A stretch of DNA of 9,193 bases from Gaiellales bacterium (GTDB lineage Bacteria > Actinomycetota > Thermoleophilia > Gaiellales > F1-60-MAGs149), in NCBI GenBank assembly GCA_030831375.1, contig JAURLF010000048.1:1-9193 (forward strand), read 5' to 3'. The position numbers and the translations under genes are program-made. Each line of letters starts with the position of its first letter. Position 1 is the first letter of the stretch. This document shows, piece after piece, positions 1 through 5,064 of this stretch. Below the pieces are notes generated by a model. The model made no database searches and was not told the DNA's origin. It saw nothing but the letters and a program-made list of their open reading frames with translations.

Positions 1-424
1 GCTCGGCGCGCGCCTCGATGCCTGCGGCGTCGGAGCCCGCGTTGCGCTCCGTGACCGCGTAGGCGTCGGCGCGCTCGCCGGCGAGGGTGGGCTTGAGGTA
101 GGTCTCGATCTGCTCCGGCGTGCCGAGCGCGAGGACGTTGTAGGCCCCGCCCATCAGCCACCAGAGGCCGTTGGTGACGCGCCCGAGCTCCTCGTGCACG
201 ATCACGTGCTCCATCATCGACCAGCCCTGCCCGCCATGTTCGGGGGCGTGGTTGCCGCCCACGAGGCGCAGCTCGCGCGCGAGCCGCCGGATCTCCGCCC
301 GCACGTCGTCGGGCACGCGGCCGCCGGCCAGCTCCGCCGCGGTCTCGTACGGCATGAGCGCATCGGCGAAGGCCCGCGCGCGGGCGCGCAGATCCGCCTG
401 GTCCGGCGTCAGCCCGAAGTCCAT
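1..424 (-). CDS. Acyl-CoA dehydrogenase, N-terminal part (runs off the left edge)
   Basis: The 141 visible residues are the N-terminal helical domain and the beginning of the middle beta domain of an FAD-dependent acyl-CoA dehydrogenase, which introduces the alpha-beta double bond in an acyl-CoA and passes electrons to ETF. Seen: an opening MDFGLTPDQADLRARARAFA, typical of the family; PEHGGQGWS near residues 61-69; HEELGR near 77-82; and the diagnostic flavin/substrate signature AVTERNAGSD at residues 123-132, where most members have LTEPxAGSD. The family is normally about 380-400 residues, so roughly two thirds, including the catalytic base, lie outside the window. The ATG at 424 shares its A with the TGA stop of the upstream acyl-CoA synthetase (TGATG), and GAGAGG sits 5 nt upstream, so the start is well supported and translation is probably coupled. 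Context suggests that it oxidises the thioester made by that synthetase. Chain-length or substrate class cannot be judged from this fragment. Confidence 0.93.
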   Translation of the reverse strand, partial: MDFGLTPDQADLRARARAFADALMPYETAAELAGGRVPDDVRAEIRRLARELRLVGGNHAPEHGGQGWSMMEHVIVHEELGRVTNGLWWLMGGAYNVLALGTPEQIETYLKPTLAGERADAYAVTERNAGSDAAGIEARAE

Positions 425-2463
425 CAGGACCTCTCGGACAGCACGATCAGCGCGTCGAGAGCGACGCCCTCGCCGTCCTTGACCACCAGCGGGTTGACGT
501 CGACCTCTGAGATCCGCGGGTGGTCGTGAGCGGCGCGCCCGATCGCGACCAGCGCATCGGCGACGACGCGGATCTCGTCGTCCGAGAGCCGGTGGGCGAG
601 CGGCCCGACGTCGCGGACGAGCCGCTCCGCGTCGCCCGGCCCGATCGGGGCGAGCGCGGCGCGGGCGGTGTCGCCGACCGCCTCTGCCCAGGAGCCGCCC
701 ACGCCGACGACGACGACGGGGCCGAACTGGGGGTCGCGGACGAGGCCGCAGAGGACCTCCGCCCCGCCCCGGATCTCCTCGCAGACGAGCACCGGCCCGC
801 CGATCCGCTCAGCCGCCGCGGCGGCGCGATCGGGGTCGGTGCAGCCGAGGATGACTCCGCCGTGCTTCTCCTTGTGGGCGGGGCCATCGGCCTTGACCAC
901 GACGGTGGCGGCGATCTCGGCGGCGGCGGCGCGTGCCTCGTCGGGTCCGGCCGCGCGGATCTCGCGCGGGGCCCGCAGGCCGTATCGCACCAGCACCGCC
1001 TTGGCGTCCGCTTCTGCGAGATGCCCGGCGTCCCGGTCCAGCTCGGGCGCGTCGAGGGGGGCGACGGCGGGCGGAGACTCCGGACGGCGCGGGGCCCACT
1101 GCGCCGCGCGCGCGATCGCGCGCATGCCCAGGCCGGCGCCGATCAGGACGGGCACCCCGCCCCGGGCCGCCTCGAGGACGCAGTCGTCGGCCGGGTCCGA
1201 GACGGCCGTGGAGAGCACAGCGCAGAAGGCGTCGCTGGCGAGCGCCGCGTCGGCCATCGCGCGGCATGCGTCGACGGCGTTGTCGCGCTCGCCGTTCAGG
1301 AAGCGCCACGACTGGTCGATGTTGATGATCACGTTGTCGACCTCGGGATGGGTCGCGCAGCGCATCGTGAGGTCGGGCACGATCACCTCTGGCTCGGCGA
1401 AGGCCCAGTAGTCGATCGGGTTGTGGACGCCGTGGAACGGGAAGGTCGCGTCGATGTCACGCGCGAGCGACTCGGGCAGCGGCGTCAACGGCATCCCGGC
1501 GGCGTCGGCGAGGTCCGCGACGAGCTCCGCCTCGCCACCGGAATTCGTCAGCAGCACGGTGCGGGTGCCCTGCGGCCGGCGCGATGCGCCGAGCACCTCG
1601 AGCTGCTCGAGCCAGTCGCCGTAGTCGTCGACCCGGATCGCCCCGTAGGAGCGGCAGAGCGCGTCGAAGGCCCGGTCGGACCCGACGATCGCGCCCGTGT
1701 GGGCCATCGCGTTGCGGGCGGCGACCTCGCTGCGCCCGACCTTCATGACGACCACGGGCTTCTCCGCCTCGGCGGCGCGCTCGAGGGCGGCACGGAAGGC
1801 GGCGGGGCGCCGGACGGCCTCGAGGAACAGGCCGATCGCGCGCGTGCCCTCGTCGGCGGCGTGGAACGCGAGCCAGTCGGACGCGTCACGGCTCGTCTCG
1901 GCGCCGATCGAGACCACGCTGCGGAAGCCGACGCGCGGGCCGAGCGCGAGCACTGCCTCGCCGATCGAGCCTGAGCCCACGATCGCGGCCACCGCTCCCG
2001 GCCGGAAGCCCGGGCAGACGGTGCCGATCCAGCCGGACGGGCGCTCCGGCACGGCGAACCCCATGCAGTTGATGCCGACGCAGACGGCGTCGGCGGCGAC
2101 GAGCAGCTCGCGGACGCGCTCCCGGGCCTGATCGCCCTCCTCGCCGGCCGCCTCCGCACCGAGGCCCGGGATCACGAAGGCCCGGTGCCCGGCGGCGATC
2201 GCCTCCTCGAGCGCCGGGACGATCGTGCGCGCGCCGAGGCCGATCGCCACCACGTCGGGCCGCCACGGCAGGTCCGCGATCGACGCCACGCAGGGGGCGC
2301 CGCCGGCGGTCTCGCGCGTCGGGTGCACGCCGACGACCTCGCCGCCGTGCGCGGTCAGGTTCTCGATCAGCGTGTAACCGAGGCCGCGATCCGAGGCCCC
2401 GACGACGGCGGCGCGGCGGACGTCGAGGAGCGGGGCGAAGTCAGTGCGCAGAGCGTCGGTCAT
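424..2463 (-). CDS. NDP-forming (ADP-forming type) acyl-CoA synthetase, single-chain fusion
   Basis: This 679-residue protein resembles the acetate-CoA ligase (ADP-forming)/succinyl-CoA synthetase superfamily with alpha and beta parts fused. These enzymes interconvert acid + CoA + NTP and acyl-CoA + NDP + Pi through a phosphohistidine. Domains seen: Rossmann CoA-binding domain (about 10-135, AAVVGAS at 18-24, GINCMGF at 130-136); ligase-CoA domain (about 155-290) with the conserved Glu in FLEAV (E215) and the phosphohistidine motif AHTGAI (H255); a second flavodoxin-like domain (about 300-455); and a C-terminal ATP-grasp domain (about 480-679) with LAEADAKAVLVRYGL, VKADGPAHKEKHGGV (H530 matching the second, phosphate-shuttling His), RDPQFGPVVVVGVGG and DVNPLVV. 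Several signatures are altered: GINCMG for the usual GPNCLG, VGSGSIGEA for SQSGA, IGAE for LGN. Length is close to the usual 690-710, so it appears intact. The ATG overlaps the previous stop as ATGA. The substrate is unknown; family members act on acetate, branched or aryl acids and ferulate (FerA). It lacks the GNAT domain of Pat-type proteins. Confidence 0.92.
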   Translation of the reverse strand: MTDALRTDFAPLLDVRRAAVVGASDRGLGYTLIENLTAHGGEVVGVHPTRETAGGAPCVASIADLPWRPDVVAIGLGARTIVPALEEAIAAGHRAFVIPGLGAEAAGEEGDQARERVRELLVAADAVCVGINCMGFAVPERPSGWIGTVCPGFRPGAVAAIVGSGSIGEAVLALGPRVGFRSVVSIGAETSRDASDWLAFHAADEGTRAIGLFLEAVRRPAAFRAALERAAEAEKPVVVMKVGRSEVAARNAMAHTGAIVGSDRAFDALCRSYGAIRVDDYGDWLEQLEVLGASRRPQGTRTVLLTNSGGEAELVADLADAAGMPLTPLPESLARDIDATFPFHGVHNPIDYWAFAEPEVIVPDLTMRCATHPEVDNVIINIDQSWRFLNGERDNAVDACRAMADAALASDAFCAVLSTAVSDPADDCVLEAARGGVPVLIGAGLGMRAIARAAQWAPRRPESPPAVAPLDAPELDRDAGHLAEADAKAVLVRYGLRAPREIRAAGPDEARAAAAEIAATVVVKADGPAHKEKHGGVILGCTDPDRAAAAAERIGGPVLVCEEIRGGAEVLCGLVRDPQFGPVVVVGVGGSWAEAVGDTARAALAPIGPGDAERLVRDVGPLAHRLSDDEIRVVADALVAIGRAAHDHPRISEVDVNPLVVKDGEGVALDALIVLSERS
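430..435 (-). promoter_or_regulatory. Ribosome binding site for the acyl-CoA dehydrogenase
   Basis: Read on the minus strand, GAGAGG lies 5 nt before the ATG at 424, inside the last codons of the upstream synthetase gene. It supports the chosen start and reinitiation by ribosomes finishing the upstream gene at the TGATG junction. Confidence 0.6.
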
Positions 2464-2819
2464 GGCGTTCTCAGCATCTCCTCGATCTGGCTTGAGCGGG
2501 CCTCGTCCTCCGGCGCGAGCCGCAGGACGCCCGGGGCGAGACGGTACTGGTCGCGCAGGATCCCCGCGAGGATTCCCCGCTCCGCCTCCGCGACCCCGGC
2601 GGCGCGTCCGCGCTCGACGAGCGCCGTCAGAGCCGCGAGGTACGCGAGCCAGGCCGCGGCGTCGCCCGTGCGGATCAGCGCGCGGATGCGCTCCTCGCCG
2701 AGATCACCCTCCGGCTCCCCGAGGGCGCCGACGATACGGTCGACGAGGATCGGCCCGAAGCGCTCGACCTCGGGCGTCAGGCCGAGCCAGTCGTGACGGC
2801 CGTGCCTAGGGCCCGTCAT
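2460..2819 (-). CDS. Small conserved-context protein of unknown function (119 aa)
   Basis: I do not recognise this protein. It is 119 residues, soluble-looking, with no signal peptide, no membrane segment and no cysteine, so it cannot be a [2Fe-2S] or [4Fe-4S] ferredoxin or a zinc-ribbon protein. Composition is rich in Ala, Leu, Glu and Arg, and most of it (about residues 15-95) reads as amphipathic helices; an internal stretch of small hydrophobics (AAWLAYLAALTALVERGRAA, about residues 54-73) looks like a buried helix and not a transmembrane span. The ATG at 2819 lies 14 nt inside the end of the oxygenase gene, and the stop overlaps the synthetase ATG as ATGA. This double overlap is the best evidence that it is a real gene, since an arbitrary open frame would not be expected to tile both neighbours so exactly. 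No strong Shine-Dalgarno is visible, so it may depend on coupled translation. A helper or small subunit for the oxygenase or the synthetase is conceivable, but nothing in the sequence proves it. Confidence 0.75.
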   Translation of the reverse strand: MTGPRHGRHDWLGLTPEVERFGPILVDRIVGALGEPEGDLGEERIRALIRTGDAAAWLAYLAALTALVERGRAAGVAEAERGILAGILRDQYRLAPGVLRLAPEDEARSSQIEEMLRTP

Positions 2820-4053
2820 CGATGCCGGGCACCGCCTCGCGCAGGAGGTCGTGGAAGTGGCCGACGGCGTTCTCGTTGTCGTTGAGGACGCCGCGCGTGT
2901 ACGTCAGCGACTCGAGACCGGCCTGGACGCCGTCGCAGAGCTCGACGTCCTCGTCCATCACCTCGGAGTTGATCAGCCCGTTGAGGCGCCGCGCAATGCG
3001 GTCGCGGGCGCCCTCCGACGGCGACCGGAAGACCATGGACATGGTCCGGGTGCGGCGCACGCCGTCGGGGTGCAGCTGCCAGATGTCGATCGAGTCCGGG
3101 TAGATGTCGATGAACTGGGCCGGCCACAGGTGGACGTAGGTCCACTGCCCGGCGAGCTCCGGCGGGAACTCCGGCATCGGCCGCTGCAGGCGCTGGTAGA
3201 GGCGCTCGATGAGGTCGCGCGACGGGTTGTCGCGCAGCGGGCCGTCGATCCAGGCGGCGCGGCGATGCAGGGTCGCGCGGTACCTAGGGTAGTCGAGCAG
3301 GCGCAGGAGCCCCGGATGGCCGACGGGGACGTGGTACCCCTCCAGGTAGTTGTCGGCGAGGGTCTTCCAGTTGTGCTCGTAGCTGTGCCAGGTGCGTGCG
3401 ACCCGCGGCTCGGGAACGAGGTCGAGCGCGGCCTTCGCGCTGCGCGCCCGCAGGGCATCCGGCAGGCCACGCAATACCTCGCGCGGCTGCACGTCGCGCT
3501 CCGTGACCGGTACGAGCCGCTCGATGCCGAGTCCCTCGAGCCGCTCGGCGACGTCGCCGAACCAGTCGCGCAGGGGCTCCGCCTCGGGGTCCATGTTGAC
3601 GAAGACGAGGCCGCCGAGCGTGTCGACCCGGAACTCCGGCAGCCGCACCTGGTCGCGGTCGAAGTCCTCCCCGAAGCCGCGTCCCTCCGGCATCGCCGCG
3701 AGCGTGCCGTCGAGCCGGTACGTCCATCCGTGGTACGGGCAGCGCAGCACCTTGCCGCACGATCCGCTGCCGCTGGCGAGCTGCGCCGCGCGGTGGCGGC
3801 AGACGTTGGAGAAGGCGCGCAGCGCGCCGTGCTCGTCGCGCACGACGACGACCGGCTCGCCCGCGATCGAGCCCGCGGCGTAATCGCCGGGCTCGCGTAC
3901 CTCCGAGACGTGCGCGACCACCACCCACGCGCGCGCGAAGACCTCGCGGCGCTCGCGCTCGAGGAGTTCCGGGTCGGAGTACGCGCGGGCGTGCAGGGTC
4001 AGGGGCGCACCGCCCGCACGCGTCGCGCGCTGACGACGGCGTGTGGCGCTCAC
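2806..4053 (-). CDS. Rieske non-heme iron oxygenase, catalytic (alpha) subunit
   Basis: This 415-residue cytosolic protein is a Rieske oxygenase terminal component, which uses O2 and two electrons from a reductase to hydroxylate, dihydroxylate or demethylate a substrate. Seen: Rieske [2Fe-2S] ligands C85-x-H87 and C105-x2-H108 (CRH, 17 residues, CPYH); mononuclear iron ligands H241 and H246 in NYLEGYHVPVGHP; probable third ligand D369 in MDEDVELCDGVQ; and E238 at the position that bridges the two metal centres (Asp205 in naphthalene dioxygenase, Glu205 in CntA). E238 and the C-terminal EDV/Q pattern recall the CntA/YeaW and glycine-betaine monooxygenase side of the family, which is suggestive but not proof of substrate. 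H108 to H241 spans 133 residues against about 100 in NDO and CntA, owing to an Arg/Ala/Leu-rich segment near 190-222. The GTG start at 4053 overlaps the regulator's TGA as GTGA with GAGGAG 8 nt upstream; the frame stays open for 90 more codons into the regulator, but that part is arginine-rich shadow. No ferredoxin or reductase gene is in the window. Confidence 0.93.
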   Translation of the reverse strand: MSATRRRQRATRAGGAPLTLHARAYSDPELLERERREVFARAWVVVAHVSEVREPGDYAAGSIAGEPVVVVRDEHGALRAFSNVCRHRAAQLASGSGSCGKVLRCPYHGWTYRLDGTLAAMPEGRGFGEDFDRDQVRLPEFRVDTLGGLVFVNMDPEAEPLRDWFGDVAERLEGLGIERLVPVTERDVQPREVLRGLPDALRARSAKAALDLVPEPRVARTWHSYEHNWKTLADNYLEGYHVPVGHPGLLRLLDYPRYRATLHRRAAWIDGPLRDNPSRDLIERLYQRLQRPMPEFPPELAGQWTYVHLWPAQFIDIYPDSIDIWQLHPDGVRRTRTMSMVFRSPSEGARDRIARRLNGLINSEVMDEDVELCDGVQAGLESLTYTRGVLNDNENAVGHFHDLLREAVPGIDDGP

Positions 4054-4661
4054 GCGCCGAGCTCCTCGGCGATGACCCGGTCGAGCAGCCGCTGCGCCTC
4101 GGCGCGCGGCACGGACCCGATCAGGACCTGCTCGCCGATCCCGTCGACGAAGGCGGTCAGCCGCAGCGCGGACTCCGCCGCGTCGAGCGAGCGGTCGACG
4201 CGACCGGCGGCCTGCGCATCGCCGATCTCCTCGGCGACCATGCCGATCCATCGCAGCGAGCGCTCGACGACGGCGTCGCGGAGGTCGTCGTTGAAGATCG
4301 CCAGGCGCTGCAGCTCGCCCCACAGGATCCAGCCGTCGCGGATGCCCGGGTCATCGGAGAGCTGCTCGGCGAGCAGCAGCCGGATGCGCTCGAGCGGATC
4401 GACCACGCCGGCGAGCCGCGCTTCCGCCGTCTCGGTGGCGCGCTGGTCCTGCAGGACGAAGGCCTGGCGGATGAGCTCCTCGCGCGTCGCGAAGTGGTAG
4501 TGCAGGAGCGCGCTGGAGACCCCGGCCTCCTGGGCGACGGCGGCCATCCGCAGGCCGTCGACGCCGTCGCGCGCGATCACGCGGCAGACGGCCAGCAGAA
4601 TCGCGACCCGCCGATCGACGGCCGCCTCGGGTCCCCCTTCGCTGACTGCGCGGTCAGGCAC
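4050..4661 (-). CDS. TetR-family transcriptional regulator, BetI-like C-terminal domain
   Basis: A 203-residue one-component regulator, presumably a ligand-released repressor. Seen: an N-terminal TetR helix-turn-helix at about residues 36-65 (MAAVAQEAGVSSALLHYHFA, then REELI), with the family's YHF anchor. The ligand-binding half (about 85-200) has a pattern like BetI: WILWGELQRLAIFNDDLRD, a later SLRWIG, and a C-terminal ALRLTAFVDGIGEQVLIGSV that matches the dimerisation helices ending in a DG motif. BetI controls choline/betaine genes, but this C-terminal type is widespread, so the effector is not settled. The start is the GTG at 4661: there is no other start codon in frame before the DNA-binding domain, and the nearby ATG at 4669 is out of frame. 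It is the first gene of the oxygenase-synthetase cassette and overlaps the oxygenase start by 4 nt, so it is probably co-transcribed and autoregulated. An inverted repeat covers its start codon. Confidence 0.92.
   Translation of the reverse strand: MPDRAVSEGGPEAAVDRRVAILLAVCRVIARDGVDGLRMAAVAQEAGVSSALLHYHFATREELIRQAFVLQDQRATETAEARLAGVVDPLERIRLLLAEQLSDDPGIRDGWILWGELQRLAIFNDDLRDAVVERSLRWIGMVAEEIGDAQAAGRVDRSLDAAESALRLTAFVDGIGEQVLIGSVPRAEAQRLLDRVIAEELGA
4062..4067 (-). promoter_or_regulatory. Ribosome binding site that fixes the oxygenase GTG start
   Basis: Read on the minus strand, GAGGAG is followed by 8 nt and then the GTG at 4053. It sits within the codons for the last residues of the TetR regulator (EEL). 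Together with the GTGA stop-start overlap it decides the oxygenase start and rules out the long upstream open frame. Confidence 0.7.
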
Positions 4662-4686
4662 GGCTCCATGGTACCCGATTGAGCCG
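4661..4686. promoter_or_regulatory. Candidate operator: imperfect inverted repeat at the TetR start
   Basis: Arms CGGCTCCAT (4661-4669) and ATTGAGCCG (4678-4686) pair at 8 of 9 positions around an 8-nt centre, GGTACCCG; the outer 6 bp pair perfectly. The repeat ends on the first base of the regulator's GTG start and includes its GGAG. Size and placement fit a TetR-family operator for autoregulation, which is inference: short imperfect repeats are common in GC-rich DNA. There is no T-run on either side, so a terminator is less likely. Confidence 0.35.
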
Positions 4687-4701
4687 GAGCGCGTGGGAAG
4701 C

Positions 4702-5055
4702 CTAGGAGACATCGGCGAGGGCGCGGGCGTACGCCGGATCCGCGGGCCGCAGCCACGTGGCCAGCCGGTAGCTGCCGCGCGCCCCGGCGATGTCACCGAT
4801 CCCCTGCCGCGCGCGGCCCTGCAGGTAGTAGGCGTAGTGATCGTTCGGCGCCGCCTCGACGGCGGCCTCCGCCTCCGGCAGCGCGTCGCCGAAACGGCGC
4901 GCGCGCAGGTACGCGAGCGCGAGGAGCTCGCGGATCGATCCGCTCGCGGGCGAGCGGTCGCGGGCCGCCTCGAGCGGTGGTATCGCCGCGAGGTACTCGC
5001 CGGCGGCGAGGTGGCGCCGCCCCTCCACGTAGAGGTCGTAGACGCCCGCTTCCAT
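4702..5055 (-). CDS. Small TPR-repeat protein
   Basis: This 117-residue protein consists almost entirely of about three tetratricopeptide-like helical hairpins: residues 5-36 (GRRHLAAGEYLAAIPPLEAA), 39-70 (LALAYLRARRFGDALPEAEA, ending EAAPND) and 73-106 (YYLQGRARQGIGDIAGARGS). The small residues at TPR positions 8 and 20 and the A-P-N/D turn between hairpins are visible. No signal peptide or membrane segment is seen, so it should be cytosolic and act as a protein-protein adaptor. The ATG at 5055 is 9 nt after the stop of the transglutaminase gene, which places it in the same transcription unit. TPR proteins also occur in Bat-type loci together with MoxR and DUF58 proteins, so a role in the same membrane complex is reasonable, although this short version has not been matched to any named family here. 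It ends with TAG 40 bp before the TetR gene and marks the end of region A. Confidence 0.82.
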   Translation of the reverse strand: MEAGVYDLYVEGRRHLAAGEYLAAIPPLEAARDRSPASGSIRELLALAYLRARRFGDALPEAEAAVEAAPNDHYAYYLQGRARQGIGDIAGARGSYRLATWLRPADPAYARALADVS

Positions 5056-5064
5056 GCCCCGAGT

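Noticed and set aside
520..1974. 484-codon plus-strand frame opposite the acyl-CoA synthetase, and a similar one at 2851-4500 opposite the oxygenase
   Set aside because: Both are composition-driven mirrors of well-supported minus-strand genes and show no recognisable domain or ribosome site.
3385..3490. A frameshift as the cause of the extra segment in the oxygenase
   Set aside because: The frame is continuous and the conserved motifs on both sides are in the same frame. Paired frameshifts would change residues but would not add about 30 of them.
4054..4323. N-terminal extension of the oxygenase by 90 codons
   Set aside because: The added peptide is almost pure Arg/Ala/Gly and overlaps the regulator gene. 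The GTG at 4053 has a good ribosome site and the GTGA overlap.
4668..4673. TACCAT on the minus strand as a -10 box for the regulator
   Set aside because: It lies only 6 nt before the GTG, no -35 element is found at the right distance, and six-base matches of this kind are easily met by chance.
4661..4701. Rho-independent terminator between the TPR and TetR genes
   Set aside because: The inverted repeat has an interrupted stem and no T-run follows on the minus strand, so read-through from region A into region B is possible.
2805..4706. CCTAGG occurring at 2805-2810, 3283-3288 and 4701-4706 as a possible repeat
   Set aside because: Two copies simply contain TAG stop codons and the third is inside the oxygenase gene; flanking bases differ, so no shared element is supported.
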